Origin: Streptomyces venezuelae
Lineage (GTDB): Bacteria > Actinomycetota > Actinomycetes > Streptomycetales > Streptomycetaceae
Length of the DNA stretch: 64,000 nucleotides
Assembly: GCF_008642275.1 (NCBI RefSeq)
Contig: NZ_CP029189.1
Coordinates: 5,182,501-5,246,500, forward strand
Reading direction: 5' to 3'
Shown here: positions 45,674 to 55,198 of the stretch, piece by piece
Position numbering within the stretch: the stretch's first letter is position 1
Layout: every line of letters begins with the position of its first letter
Made by a program: the position numbers and the translations under genes
Notes under the pieces: model-generated
Told to the model about the DNA's origin: nothing
Databases searched by the model: none
The model's input: the letters and a program-made list of their open reading frames with translations, nothing else

Positions 45674-46789
45674 CTACTTCTGCCGCTTGTAGAACGGCAG
45701 CGCCACGACCTCGTACGGCTCATGCGTACCGCGAATGTCGACGCCGACGCCGGACGTGCCGGGCGCGGCGTGCGCCGCGTCCACGTACGCCATCGCGATC
45801 GGCCGGCCGAGCGTCGGGGACGGGGCGCCGGAGGTGACCTCGCCGATGACCTGGCCGTCGGCGACGACCGGGAACCCGGCGCGCGGGACGCGGCGGCCCT
45901 CGGCGATCAGACCGACCAGCTTGCGCGGCGGGTTCGTGGCGGCGCGCTCGGCGGCGGCCTCCAGCGCGGCGCGGCCGACGAAGTCGCCCTCCTTCTCGAA
46001 CTTCACGACCCGGCCCAGGCCCGCGTCGAACGGGGTGAGGGAGGTGGTCAGCTCGTGCCCGTACAGCGGCATGCCCGCTTCCAGGCGCAGGGTGTCGCGG
46101 CAGGACAGACCGGCCGGGACCAGGCCGACGCCCTCGCCCGCCTTGGTCAGCGCCTGCCACAGCTCCACGGCGTGCTCGGGGGCGACGAACAGCTCGAAGC
46201 CGTCCTCGCCCGTGTAACCGGTGCGCGCGATCAGCGCGGGGACGCCCGCGACGGTGCCCGGCAGGCCCGCGTAGTACTTCAGGCCGTCCAGGTCGGCGTC
46301 GGTCAGGGACGCCAGGATGCCGGGGGACTCCGGGCCCTGCACCGCGATCAGCGCGTACGCGTCGCGGTCGTCGCGGACCTCGGTGTCGAAGCCGGCGGCA
46401 CGCTCGGTCAGCGCGTCCAGGACGACCTGGGCGTTGGAGGCGTTGGCGACGACCATGTACTCGGTCTCGCCGAGGCGGTAGACGATCAGGTCGTCGACGA
46501 TCCCGCCGTCCTCCTGACAGATGTGCGTGTAGCGGGCGCGGCCCACACCGACCGTGGAGATGTTGCCGACCAGCGCGTAGTCCAGGGCCTTGACGGCCTC
46601 CGGGCCGGTCAGCGTGATCTCGCCCATGTGGGACAGGTCGAAGAGACCGGCCTTGGTGCGTACGGCGTTGTGCTCGTCGCGCTCGCTGGCGTACCGCAGC
46701 GGCATGTCCCAGCCCGCGAAATCGGTCATGGTCGCACCGAGCGAACGGTGCAGCGCATCGAGGGCGGTCAGGCGGGGGGCAGTGCTCAT
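45674..46789 (-). CDS. gcvT: Glycine cleavage system T protein (aminomethyltransferase)
   Basis: The 371-residue folate-dependent aminomethyltransferase releases ammonia and forms 5,10-methylene-THF from the H-protein adduct. Family signatures: [62 protein letters not shown], and a C-terminal barrel with [13 protein letters not shown]. The ATG at 46789 has GGGAG 8 bases upstream. It is the first gene after the tandem glycine riboswitch, so it should be switched on by excess glycine. Confidence 0.97.
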   Translation of the reverse strand: MSTAPRLTALDALHRSLGATMTDFAGWDMPLRYASERDEHNAVRTKAGLFDLSHMGEITLTGPEAVKALDYALVGNISTVGVGRARYTHICQEDGGIVDDLIVYRLGETEYMVVANASNAQVVLDALTERAAGFDTEVRDDRDAYALIAVQGPESPGILASLTDADLDGLKYYAGLPGTVAGVPALIARTGYTGEDGFELFVAPEHAVELWQALTKAGEGVGLVPAGLSCRDTLRLEAGMPLYGHELTTSLTPFDAGLGRVVKFEKEGDFVGRAALEAAAERAATNPPRKLVGLIAEGRRVPRAGFPVVADGQVIGEVTSGAPSPTLGRPIAMAYVDAAHAAPGTSGVGVDIRGTHEPYEVVALPFYKRQK

Positions 46790-46844
46790 GGGTGTGGCTC
46801 CCGGGTCCCAGGGCATCGACATGACATGACGAGGACGTTCCTCC

Positions 46845-47065
46845 CCATCTGTCATCGGAACCTGAGAGGTTCGCCGAGAGTTCCGCCGATCAGCAGATCG
46901 CCGGGTCTTCTCCTCGACTTGCACCTTGGGTGGAGCTGCGCAGCAGCTCGCTTTTCAGATCTGCCTCATCCACGCGGTACGGGGCCTGAGAGATTCAAGG
47001 GAGGTTCTTGCTCCTTCGGCGCCCGTGCACGGCCTTGCGGCGTGCCGGGACTCTCCCGCGCGGAT
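46845..47065 (-). promoter_or_regulatory. Tandem glycine riboswitch (gcvT motif)
   Basis: Read on the minus strand, two aptamer-like units precede gcvT. Unit 1 (about 47062-46980) has GCGGGAGAGTCCC, the conserved GCCGAAGGAGCAA core, then CCTCCC and CTCTCAGGCC. Unit 2 (about 46930-46850) has GGAGAAGACCC, GGCGGAACTCTCGG and CCTCTCAGG. This two-aptamer layout is the classic glycine sensor, which usually turns on glycine cleavage genes when glycine is plentiful. About 55 bases separate its end from the gcvT start. Confidence 0.92.
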
Positions 47066-47256
47066 TCAAGCGGCCGGTATGCAGTTGGTCCAGATGGCGC
47101 ACATCATTGCACGCCATGCCCGAGATCGGGCGGCGGGGTCCGAAAGTTCGTACGGCCCTCCGAAGAGCCCGACCGGAACCGGGGCCGCCGGATTACCGTC
47201 TCTTTACACTCAGTGGGCAAGGGTCCCGGTGACCCGATTCGGGGGAGGCGAACACT

Positions 47257-47925
47257 GTGCGGAGATTCGGAGTGGTGACGACGACGGGAACCGTGGAGGC
47301 GGTGCCGGCGCAGCGCGGCGCGCGCGGGCGGGCGGCCGACGCCGGGCTCGGCCTCGTACGCGACCTGCGCGGACCGGCCGTGCGCGCTCCGCACCGGCTC
47401 GGCTTCGCCGCCGGGGACATCGTCGTGGTGTCCGGCCTGCCCGGCGGCGGCAAGAGCACCCTGATCAAGCGGGCGGCCGCCGAGGGCGCAGCCGTGGACT
47501 CCCAGGACACCCGTGAGCGGTGGGAGCGCCTCATGCCCGCGGCGCTGCCGTACGCGGTGTACCGGCCGCTGGTGCGCGCCGCGCACTACTGGGGGCTGTG
47601 GCGGATCCTGCGCTCCGGGGCCTCCGTGGTCGTCCACGACTGCGGTACGCAGGCCTGGGTACGCGGCCTGCTCGCGGCCGCCGCACGCCGCCGGGGCCGG
47701 GCCCTGCACCTGCTCCTGCTGGACAGCAGCCCCGAGGAGGCCCTCTCCGGTCAGGCCGCGCGGGGCCGCCGCGTCTCCGCCTACGCCTTCGCCCGCCACC
47801 GGGGGGCGGTGGGCCGGCTGCTCCGCGAGGCGGAAGCGGGCCGGCCGCCCGCCGGCTGCGCCTCGGCGACCCTGCTGGACCGTGCTTCCGCCGCGACGGT
47901 GACCCGCATCGCCTTCCACTCCTGA
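47257..47925 (+). CDS. P-loop NTPase (AAA / small kinase-like)
   Basis: The 222-residue product has one clear Walker A, VVVSGLPGGGKSTLIKRA (about 57-74), then AVDSQDTRERWERL, a Walker B-like VVVHDC, and LHLLLLDSSPEEALSGQAARGR. The fold resembles zeta-toxin or adenylyl-sulfate-kinase-type P-loop kinases. It probably phosphorylates a small molecule; the substrate is unknown. The GTG at 47257 follows GGGGGAGG. It is divergent from the glycine operon and upstream of the SseB-like genes. No antitoxin-like partner is adjacent, so a toxin role is not supported. Confidence 0.85.
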   Translation: MRRFGVVTTTGTVEAVPAQRGARGRAADAGLGLVRDLRGPAVRAPHRLGFAAGDIVVVSGLPGGGKSTLIKRAAAEGAAVDSQDTRERWERLMPAALPYAVYRPLVRAAHYWGLWRILRSGASVVVHDCGTQAWVRGLLAAAARRRGRALHLLLLDSSPEEALSGQAARGRRVSAYAFARHRGAVGRLLREAEAGRPPAGCASATLLDRASAATVTRIAFHS

Positions 47926-48047
47926 CCCGCCGGGCGCGGCGCCGCTCCCGGGCCCTTCCCGGCGCCGGGCGAACCCCGGCGCCGCGGCCGCGCCCGGGGC
48001 CGGTACCCTGCGGGGCGACACGCGGCGGGATCACGGAGGCACGGGAC

Positions 48048-48782
48048 ATGCAGGGCAGCGGCTGGCCGGGGAATGAGCTGGAGCAGGTGCTCGGGGCGGC
48101 GCTCGGGCAGCCGGACGCCGGGGGGCGGATCCTGGAGGTCCTCGGGCGCAGCCGGGTATGGGTGCCCCTGCCGGGCGGGGGCGGCCCGACGACGGCCGGC
48201 CTCGACCTGCCCACCATGGACATCGGCGGGGCGGCGTACGTCCCCGTCTACAGCTCCGAGGCCCAGTTCCTCGCCTGCGTCGGCCCCGGCATGGACTTCG
48301 CCGTGGCCCCCGCCGTCGAGTTCGCCCGCGGCCTGCCCCCGCAGCTCGGCATCGCCCTCAATCCCGAGGGCGCCGTCGGCGTACCGCTCCCGCCGTCCGC
48401 CGTCGCGGAGCTCTGCCGCAGCGGCCGGACCGCGCTCGACGGACCGGCCACCGGCGGGCGGGTCCGGCTCTTCGAGCCCGACTGGCAGGAGGATCCGGTG
48501 GAATTCCTGGCCGCCGCCACCGAGGAGTTCCGGGCCACCGGGGTGGTCGCCGCCGCGCACCGCTGCCTCGCCAGCGTCGAGGGCGGGGAGCCCCAGCTGT
48601 TCGTCGGTGTCCGCCTGGTGGGATGGGACTCCGGCACGCAGAACGCGCCGATGGAGGCCCTCGGACGGGCCCTGACCCGTGTCCCGCCGCCGTGGCCGGT
48701 GCAGTTGATCCTCCTGGACGCGGTGCAGGACCCGGTCACGGACTGGATTCGTGAGCGCGTACGCCCCTTCTACCTGCCGTAG
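48048..48782 (+). CDS. SseB-like protein (enhanced serine sensitivity family), first copy
   Basis: The 244-residue cytosolic protein matches the SseB family: an N-terminal domain with VWVPLPGGG and YVPVYSSEAQFLAC, and a C-terminal domain with QLFVGVRLVG and the terminal DPVTDWIRERVRPFYLP. The family is named for an E. coli serine-sensitivity phenotype; its biochemistry is unknown. The ATG at 48048 follows ACGGAGGCACGGGAC. A -10-like TACCCT is at 48004. It is paired with a second SseB-like gene 60 bases on, and both lie near the serine/glycine operon. Confidence 0.87.
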   Translation: MQGSGWPGNELEQVLGAALGQPDAGGRILEVLGRSRVWVPLPGGGGPTTAGLDLPTMDIGGAAYVPVYSSEAQFLACVGPGMDFAVAPAVEFARGLPPQLGIALNPEGAVGVPLPPSAVAELCRSGRTALDGPATGGRVRLFEPDWQEDPVEFLAAATEEFRATGVVAAAHRCLASVEGGEPQLFVGVRLVGWDSGTQNAPMEALGRALTRVPPPWPVQLILLDAVQDPVTDWIRERVRPFYLP

Positions 48783-48842
48783 GGCCGCTTAAGCTGGTTA
48801 CATCTCCTGGCCGCACGCGCGATGCCGGTTCGGAGGACACGC

Positions 48843-49616
48843 GTGGAGCGACGGGCGGACGAAGAGGGGTTCCGGGTGAGTGCGTCAGGCACGGCCGCGG
48901 CCGGGCAGGTCGAGCACATGATGCGCCAGGTGACTCCCGGGCGCTATGAGAGTTACGAGTCGCTCCTGCACGCCCTCTCCGAGGGCCGGCTGTGGATGCT
49001 GCTCTGGCAGGGGCAGCCGGGCTCCCCGGACGCCCAGTACGGCGGCATGGAGGTCGAGAGCCTCGGCTACGCGCCCTGCGTCACCTCCCCCCAGGAGCTG
49101 GCCGCCAGCGGCTGGAACCGGGGCTACGAGGTGGTGACCGGGCGGGACATCGCCCGCGCGCTGTACCCGGACCGCTGGGGCCTGTGGCTCAACCCCCACG
49201 CCCAGGGCGGCGGCCTCGGCGTGCCCTGGGCCGACCTGCGCCGGATCGCCACCGGCCTGGACCGGATGCCGGCGGGGCCGCTGCGCCTGTCCGAGCCCGC
49301 CATCGAGCTCCCGCAGTTCTACGGTCTGCTGACCCAGCACGCGCACCGCACCCCGGCCGTGCGGTCGCTGCGCCGCGCGTGGGTGCAGCCCGCGCTCGGC
49401 TCCCCGTACCTCGCGATCGGGCTCGACCTGTACGACGCCTCCGCGCCCGCGCTGGAATCCGTACGGGAGATGATGCGGCAGTCGGTCGGGGTGGTCCCCG
49501 AAGGCGTGCCGGTGTGCACGGTCGCGCTCGGGGACGAGCACGACCCCGTCGCCATGTGGCTGCGCGCGCAGACCCGCCCCTTCTACGACCGCGAAGGCCA
49601 GGCGCCGACGTACTGA
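48843..49616 (+). CDS. SseB-like protein, second copy
   Basis: The 257-residue product parallels the upstream copy: LLHALSEGRLWMLLWQG, GYEVVTGRDIARALYPDRWGL, LNPHAQGGGLGVPW, and the shared C-terminal pattern DPVAMWLRAQTRPFYDR. It is diverged enough to be an old duplicate. The GTG at 48843 has GGAGG 6 bases upstream; the GTG at 48875 would give a shorter protein. It ends at a strong terminator. Twin SseB-like genes suggest a heteromeric complex, which is inference. Confidence 0.86.
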   Translation: MERRADEEGFRVSASGTAAAGQVEHMMRQVTPGRYESYESLLHALSEGRLWMLLWQGQPGSPDAQYGGMEVESLGYAPCVTSPQELAASGWNRGYEVVTGRDIARALYPDRWGLWLNPHAQGGGLGVPWADLRRIATGLDRMPAGPLRLSEPAIELPQFYGLLTQHAHRTPAVRSLRRAWVQPALGSPYLAIGLDLYDASAPALESVREMMRQSVGVVPEGVPVCTVALGDEHDPVAMWLRAQTRPFYDREGQAPTY

Positions 49617-49647
49617 CGCGGCATCCGGATACCGAGACATCCTTCTC

Positions 49648-49680
49648 GAAGGCCGCACCGATCCCATCGGTGCGGCCTTC
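49648..49680 (+). terminator. Strong hairpin terminator
   Basis: GAAGGCCGCACCGAT pairs perfectly with ATCGGTGCGGCCTTC around a 3-base loop, 31 bases past the second SseB-like gene. Confidence 0.8.
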
Positions 49681-50066
49681 GGCATATCCGGTGAATACAC
49701 CCAAGATCCATGCACGAAAGGGCAGTTGGGTCTGATGTCCGTTCCGTGCAGAACGGGCGGTGTTTCACCGCTCAACAGATCCCGGGGTTCGGATAACGGA
49801 AGGTGTAGGCGTAGATCACGGTTGCGCATCACATCACCGGGGGGTCTGGCGGGCGCTCGAGAGGGCGTTGAAGACTCCACCCCACCGAAGGCCGGGCCAA
49901 CCGGGTCCGCCACAAGGAACAGCTCGTCAGGCTGACTTCGGACTCGCCCTACCACCCAGGCCGACGCAGCCGCCGGCACCGCACCACCAGTGCCACCGAA
50001 GTGAACCAAGCCGCTCCGGCGGCGGCCAGGGCCGGCGACCGTCGGCCGAGAGGGGTCCCCACCACG
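49681..50066 (+). promoter_or_regulatory. Upstream region of the oligopeptide transporter
   Basis: This 386-base gap is AT-richer at 49680-49800 than the coding DNA around it. It should hold the promoter of the transporter operon. No gene, riboswitch or clear repeat is seen. A weak AGAGGGG precedes the permease start. Confidence 0.4.
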
Positions 50067-51068
50067 ATGACGGCTTCACCCACAGCGCCCAGTGAGCCGG
50101 TGCTCACTCAGCCCGACGGGACATCCGGCGGGGCGACGCAGAAGCGGATCGAGGGACGCTCGCTCGGCCGCATCGCGTGGATCAGGCTCAAGCGCGACAA
50201 GGTGGCGATGGCCGGCGGCATCGTCGTGCTGCTGCTGGTGGTCCTGGCCGTGCTCTCGCAGCCGATCCAGTGGATGTTCGGGCTGGACCCGGACGCCCTG
50301 CACCAGGACCTCATCGACCCCTCCCTGGCCACCCCCGTCGGCTCCTTCGGCGGCATCAGCTGGGACCACCCGCTGGGCGTGGAGCCGAAGTTCGGCCGCG
50401 ACATCGCCACCCGCATCCTGGAAGGCTCCTGGGTCTCCCTGCTGGTCGCCTTCGGGTCGACCGTGGTCTCGGTGTTCATCGGCTCCGTGCTGGGCGTCAT
50501 CGCCGGGTACTACGGAGGCTGGGCCGACACGGTGATCAGCCGCATGATGGACACCTTCCTCGCCTTCCCGCTGCTGCTCTTCGCGATCTCCATCTCGGCC
50601 GCCCTCCAGGGCGGGGCCTTCGGCCTCGAAGGGCTTCCGCTGCACATCAGCGTGCTGATCTTCGTGATCGGCTTCTTCAGCTGGCCCTACATCGGACGCA
50701 TCGTGCGCGGCCAGACCCTGTCGCTGCGCGAGCGGGAGTTCGTCGACGCGGCCCGCAGCCTCGGAGCCCGCGGCCCCTTCATCGTCTTCCGCGAGCTGCT
50801 GCCGAACCTGATGGCGCCGATCCTCGTCTACTCCACGCTGCTCATCCCGACCAACATCCTCTTCGAAGCCTCCCTGAGCTTCCTCGGCGTGGGTATCCAG
50901 CCGCCGCAGGCCTCATGGGGCGGAATGCTCAGCTCCGCCGTGGCCTACTACAAGGTCGACCCGATGTTCATGGTCGTCCCGGGCATGGCGATCTTCGTCA
51001 CCGTGCTCGCCTTCAACCTCCTCGGCGACGGATTGCGCGACGCCCTGGATCCCAAGAGCTCGCGCTGA
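50067..51068 (+). CDS. Oligopeptide ABC transporter permease (OppC/DppC type)
   Basis: The 333-residue inner-membrane subunit has the OppC_N helix (about 38-60, VAMAGGIVVLLLVVLAVLS), a periplasmic-type loop, then the BPD_transp_1 domain. The EAA cytoplasmic loop that contacts the ATPases is REFVDAARSLGARGPFIVFRELLPN. The ATG at 50067 gives the usual length. It precedes its own binding-protein gene; the usual gene order starts with the binding protein. All five transporter parts follow on this strand. Confidence 0.94.
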   Translation: MTASPTAPSEPVLTQPDGTSGGATQKRIEGRSLGRIAWIRLKRDKVAMAGGIVVLLLVVLAVLSQPIQWMFGLDPDALHQDLIDPSLATPVGSFGGISWDHPLGVEPKFGRDIATRILEGSWVSLLVAFGSTVVSVFIGSVLGVIAGYYGGWADTVISRMMDTFLAFPLLLFAISISAALQGGAFGLEGLPLHISVLIFVIGFFSWPYIGRIVRGQTLSLREREFVDAARSLGARGPFIVFRELLPNLMAPILVYSTLLIPTNILFEASLSFLGVGIQPPQASWGGMLSSAVAYYKVDPMFMVVPGMAIFVTVLAFNLLGDGLRDALDPKSSR

Positions 51069-51146
51069 CCCTCCCGTTCCTCGGGCATCCGGCCGAGGCT
51101 CCGCCAGTACCCACCATCACTCCGAATCAGGGGGCATCACTCCGCC

Positions 51147-52895
51147 ATGAGAAGCAGGTCGAGAACAGCCGCGGTGCTCGCCGCCGCCATCACCGTAGCC
51201 CTCACCGCCTCCGCGTGCAGTGGTGGTGACAAGACCGGCGGCGACGACAAGTCGGCCGGCGCCAACGCCGCCGTCAAGGCCATGGTCAACGTCTCGGACA
51301 AGAAGGGCGGGACGCTCGTCTACGAGGCGTCCGACACCCCCGACTCCTTCGACCCCGGCAACACGTACTACGGCTTCGTCTTCAACTTCAGCCGCCTGTA
51401 CGCCCGTCCGCTCACCACCTTCGCGCCCGCCCCGGGCGCCGAGGGCAACAAGGTGGTCCCGGACCTCGCCGAGAGCCTCGGCGTGCCGAGCGACGGCGGT
51501 GCGACCTGGACGTACAAGCTGCGCAAGGGCGTCAAGTACAGCGACGGCTCCCTGGTCACCTCCAAGGACGTCAAGTACGCCGTCGAGCGCAGCAACTTCG
51601 CGCGTGACGTGAACTCCAACGGCCCGAACTACCTCGCGCAGTACCTCAAGAACAACGAGACCCCGTACGAGGGCCCGTACAAGGACAAGTCCGACACCGG
51701 GCTGCAGTCCATCGAGACCCCCGACGACCAGACGATCATCTTCAAGCTGAAGCAGCCCTTCGCCGAGTTCGACTACCTGCTGGCGAACCCGCAGTCGGCT
51801 CCCGTGCCCAAGGCCAAGGACAACGGCGCGGACTATGTGAAGAACATCGTCTCCTCGGGCTCGTACATGTTCGAGAGCTACGAGCACGACAAGCAGGCCG
51901 TCCTGGTCCGCAACCCCAACTGGGACGCCTCCACGGACCCGCTGCGCAAGCAGCTCCCGGAGAAGATCGTCGTCAAGCTGAAGGTCAACCAGGAGACGAT
52001 CGACTCCAACCTGAAGGCCGGCAACACGCACGTCGACATCGTCGGCAACGGTGTGGCCCAGCAGACCCAGACCGAGCTGCTGACCTCGAAGGACCCCAAC
52101 ACCGACAACGCCGAGGGTGGTCGCCTGGTCTACATGGCGATGAACACCAAGGTGGCCCCCTTCGACAACGTGGAGTGCCGCAAGGCGGTCCAGTACGCGA
52201 TCGACAAGGTGTCGGTGCAGACCGCCTTCGGCGGCCCCATCCGCGGCGCCATCGCCAGCACCGTCCTGCCGACCGACATCCCCGGTCACATCGACTTCAA
52301 CACCTACAAGACCCCCGAGGACAAGGGCGACGAGGCCAAGGCCAAGGCCGCGCTGACCGCCTGCGGCCAGCCGAACGGCTTCGAGACCACCATCACCGCG
52401 CGCAACGACCGCGCCGGCGAGGTCGACATGGCCACGGCCATCCAGGCGTCCCTGAAGAAGATCGGGATCACGGTCAAGATCCAGCAGTTCCCGGCCGGCA
52501 AGTACTTCAGTGACTACGCGGGTGTCCCGCAGTTCACGGAGGACAACAAGATCGGCCTCATGATGATGCAGTGGGGCGCCGACTGGCCGAGCGGCTTCGG
52601 CTTCCTCCAGCAGGTCGTCCACGGTGACGCGATCAGCAAGACGGGCAACACCAACCTGTCGCAGCTGAACGACCCCGAGATCAACAAGATGCTGAACGAC
52701 AACATCGCCAACACCGACTCCGCGGCCCGCGAGAAGGTCTACGGCGAGATCGACAAGAAGGTCATGGACCAGGCCGTCATCGTGCCCCTGACCTACTTCA
52801 AGGTCCTGCACTACCGCTCGCCCAAGCTCACCAACGTGGTCTCCAACCCGGCGTGGAGCGGTCAGTACGACTACCTCAACATCGGCCTGAAGTAA
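51147..52895 (+). CDS. Oligopeptide ABC transporter substrate-binding lipoprotein
   Basis: The 582-residue product has a lipobox ending in C24 (LTASAC) and the SBP_bac_5 fold: GTLVYEASDTPDSFDPGNTYY, TWTYKLRKGVKYSDGSLVTS, RKAVQYAIDKVSVQTAFGG, and a C-terminal ADWPSGFGFLQQVV. It captures peptides or similar solutes outside the membrane. The ATG at 51147 is 78 bases after the OppC-type gene; an AGGGGG lies 13 bases upstream. The ligand is unknown. It lies between the two permease genes. Confidence 0.94.
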   Translation: MRSRSRTAAVLAAAITVALTASACSGGDKTGGDDKSAGANAAVKAMVNVSDKKGGTLVYEASDTPDSFDPGNTYYGFVFNFSRLYARPLTTFAPAPGAEGNKVVPDLAESLGVPSDGGATWTYKLRKGVKYSDGSLVTSKDVKYAVERSNFARDVNSNGPNYLAQYLKNNETPYEGPYKDKSDTGLQSIETPDDQTIIFKLKQPFAEFDYLLANPQSAPVPKAKDNGADYVKNIVSSGSYMFESYEHDKQAVLVRNPNWDASTDPLRKQLPEKIVVKLKVNQETIDSNLKAGNTHVDIVGNGVAQQTQTELLTSKDPNTDNAEGGRLVYMAMNTKVAPFDNVECRKAVQYAIDKVSVQTAFGGPIRGAIASTVLPTDIPGHIDFNTYKTPEDKGDEAKAKAALTACGQPNGFETTITARNDRAGEVDMATAIQASLKKIGITVKIQQFPAGKYFSDYAGVPQFTEDNKIGLMMMQWGADWPSGFGFLQQVVHGDAISKTGNTNLSQLNDPEINKMLNDNIANTDSAAREKVYGEIDKKVMDQAVIVPLTYFKVLHYRSPKLTNVVSNPAWSGQYDYLNIGLK

Positions 52896-53045
52896 CCCCG
52901 GACGTCAAGTCCTCAGGCAGTTCGACCCTCTCAGCCAGATCTGCCAGAACCGTGGAAGGCAGGTGAAGGCAGCAGTGCGCGCCGGTCCGTCCCGCGCCCC
53001 CGACCGGGGTGCGGGGCGGACCGGCGGACGCCGAAGCCGACCCCC

Positions 53046-54053
53046 GTGTTTGTGTACATCGTCCGGCGGCTGTTCGCCGCGGTGTTCCTGCTGCTCGTAG
53101 TCAGCGCGATCACCTTCGCGATCTTCTTCCTGCTGCCCCGGCTGGCCGGCGGCACGGCCGACTCGTTGGCCACGCAGTACGTGGGCAAGAACCCCTCGCC
53201 CGAGTCCATCGCCGCGGTCAAGAAGAACCTCGGCTTCGACGAGCCCCTGTACGCCCAGTACTGGGAGTTCCTGCGGGGCATCTTCGCGGGCCGCGAGTTC
53301 AACTACGGCCCCGACCCCTCGCAGTGCAGCGCACCCTGCCTCGGCTACTCCTTCAAGGACCACGTCGAGGTCTGGCCCGACATCGTCAACCGGCTGCCCA
53401 TCACCGCCTCCCTCACCCTGGGAGCGGCCGTCATCTGGCTGATCACCGGTGTCACCACGGGCGTGGTCTCGGCCCTGCGCCCGGGCTCGCTCTTCGACCG
53501 GCTCGCGATGGGCGTGGCCCTCGCCGGCGTCTCGCTGCCGATGTTCTTCACCGGCACGCTCTCGCTGGCCGTCTTCGTCTTCAACTGGCCCGTGTTCACC
53601 AATGTGTACGTGGACTTCGCCGAGGATCCGGCCGCCTGGTTCCAGGGGCTGGTCCTGCCCTGGAGCACACTGGCCTTCCTCTACTCCGCGCTCTACGCCC
53701 GGCTCACCCGGGCCGGAATGCTGGAGACCATGAGCGAGGACTACATCCGCACCGCGCGCGCCAAGGGCCTGCGCGAGCGGGTGGTCGTCACCCGCCACGG
53801 TCTGCGCTCCGCGCTGACCCCGATCGTGACCATCTTCGGCATGGACTTCGGGCTGCTCCTCGGCGGCGCCATCGTCACCGAGACGGTCTTCTCGTACCAC
53901 GGCATCGGTGAGTACGCGTACCACGCCATCGCGGTGAACGACCTGCCGAAGATCCTCGGGGTGACCCTCTTCGCCGGAGCCTTCATCGTGCTGTGCAACC
54001 TGGTGGTCGACCTCGTGTACGCCATCATCGACCCGAGGGTGAGGCTGTCGTGA
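53046..54053 (+). CDS. Oligopeptide ABC transporter permease (OppB/DppB type)
   Basis: The 335-residue membrane subunit opens VFVYIVRRLFAAVFLLLVVSAITF, the typical OppB N-terminus. The permease domain has the EAA loop EDYIRTARAKGLRERVVVTRHGLRSALTPIV and the closing GLLLGGAIVTETVFSYHGIG. The GTG at 53046 has a poor ribosome site, and 150 bases separate it from the binding-protein gene. It overlaps the next ATPase gene by four bases (GTGA). Confidence 0.94.
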   Translation: MFVYIVRRLFAAVFLLLVVSAITFAIFFLLPRLAGGTADSLATQYVGKNPSPESIAAVKKNLGFDEPLYAQYWEFLRGIFAGREFNYGPDPSQCSAPCLGYSFKDHVEVWPDIVNRLPITASLTLGAAVIWLITGVTTGVVSALRPGSLFDRLAMGVALAGVSLPMFFTGTLSLAVFVFNWPVFTNVYVDFAEDPAAWFQGLVLPWSTLAFLYSALYARLTRAGMLETMSEDYIRTARAKGLRERVVVTRHGLRSALTPIVTIFGMDFGLLLGGAIVTETVFSYHGIGEYAYHAIAVNDLPKILGVTLFAGAFIVLCNLVVDLVYAIIDPRVRLS

Positions 54054-55198
54054 CCGATCCGACTCCGAAGGGGAACGAGGCCGCCGCGGCCGCCGCCGAC
54101 CCGGCCGGGCACACCGCCGCCGGCCCGGCCCTCGTGGTGGAACCGGCGGGCGACCGCCCCTCCGAGGCCTTCCTCGACGTACGGGACCTCAAGGTCCACT
54201 TCCCCACCGACGACGGCCTCGTCAAGTCGGTCGACGGGCTCTCCTTCCAGCTGGAGAAGGGCCGGACCCTCGGCATCGTGGGTGAGTCCGGCTCCGGCAA
54301 GTCGGTCACCTCGCTGGCCGTCATGGGCCTGCACCGGGTGGGCAACGCCAGCCGCTCCAAAGTCGAGATGTCCGGCGAGATCTGGCTCGGCGGCCGGGAA
54401 CTGCTCTCCGCCGATCCCGAGGAGGTGCGCCGGCTGCGCGGCCGCGACATGGCGATGATCTTCCAGGACCCGCTGAGCGCGCTGCACCCGTACTACACGA
54501 TCGGCTCCCAGATCGTGGAGGCGTACCGCGTCCACAACGACGTGGACAAGAAGACGGCGCGCAAGCGGGCCGTCGAGATGCTGGACCGGGTGGGCATCCC
54601 CGAGCCGGGCAAGCGCGTCGACGACTACCCGCACCAGTTCTCCGGCGGCATGCGCCAGCGCGCGATGATCGCCATGTCGCTGGTCAACAACCCCGACCTG
54701 CTGATCGCGGACGAGCCGACCACGGCGCTGGACGTCACGGTGCAGGCGCAGATCCTGGACCTGATCCGTGATCTGCAGAAGGAGTTCGGCTCCGCCGTCA
54801 TCATGATCACGCACGACCTCGGCGTCGTCGCGGAGATGGCCGACGAGATCCTCGTGATGTACGGCGGCCGGTGCGTCGAGCGGGGCACCGCCGAGAAGGT
54901 CTTCTACGAGCCCCGCCACCCGTACACCTGGGGCCTGCTGGGTTCGATGCCGCGCATCGACCGGGAACAGACCGAGCGCCTCATCCCGGTCAAGGGCTCC
55001 CCGCCCAGCCTCATCAACATCCCCGACGGCTGTGCCTTCAACCCGCGCTGCCCGTACGCCGACGTGCCCAAGGGCAACGTGACGCGGACGGTGCGGCCCG
55101 AGCTCACCCAGGACGACAGCCGTCACTGGTCCGCCTGCCACATGCCGCAGGAAGAGCGGACCCGGATCTGGACCGAAGAGATTGCGCCGAAGCTGTGA
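54050..55198 (+). CDS. Oligopeptide ABC transporter ATPase (OppD type)
   Basis: The 382-residue ATPase has Walker [15 protein letters not shown], signature [16 protein letters not shown], Walker [15 protein letters not shown], and the H-loop [13 protein letters not shown]. The C-terminal oligopeptide domain has cysteines in [11 protein letters not shown] and SACHMP, which in this family can bind an iron-sulfur cluster. An unusual Ala-rich N-terminal extension (about 1-40) precedes the domain. The GTG start at 54050 is coupled to OppB, and its stop overlaps the OppF start. Confidence 0.95.
   Translation: MTDPTPKGNEAAAAAADPAGHTAAGPALVVEPAGDRPSEAFLDVRDLKVHFPTDDGLVKSVDGLSFQLEKGRTLGIVGESGSGKSVTSLAVMGLHRVGNASRSKVEMSGEIWLGGRELLSADPEEVRRLRGRDMAMIFQDPLSALHPYYTIGSQIVEAYRVHNDVDKKTARKRAVEMLDRVGIPEPGKRVDDYPHQFSGGMRQRAMIAMSLVNNPDLLIADEPTTALDVTVQAQILDLIRDLQKEFGSAVIMITHDLGVVAEMADEILVMYGGRCVERGTAEKVFYEPRHPYTWGLLGSMPRIDREQTERLIPVKGSPPSLINIPDGCAFNPRCPYADVPKGNVTRTVRPELTQDDSRHWSACHMPQEERTRIWTEEIAPKL

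Noticed and set aside
47257..47925. Zeta-type toxin of a toxin-antitoxin pair
   Set aside because: Only the P-loop resembles zeta toxins. No small antitoxin gene is adjacent; the flanks are a riboswitch operon and SseB-like genes.
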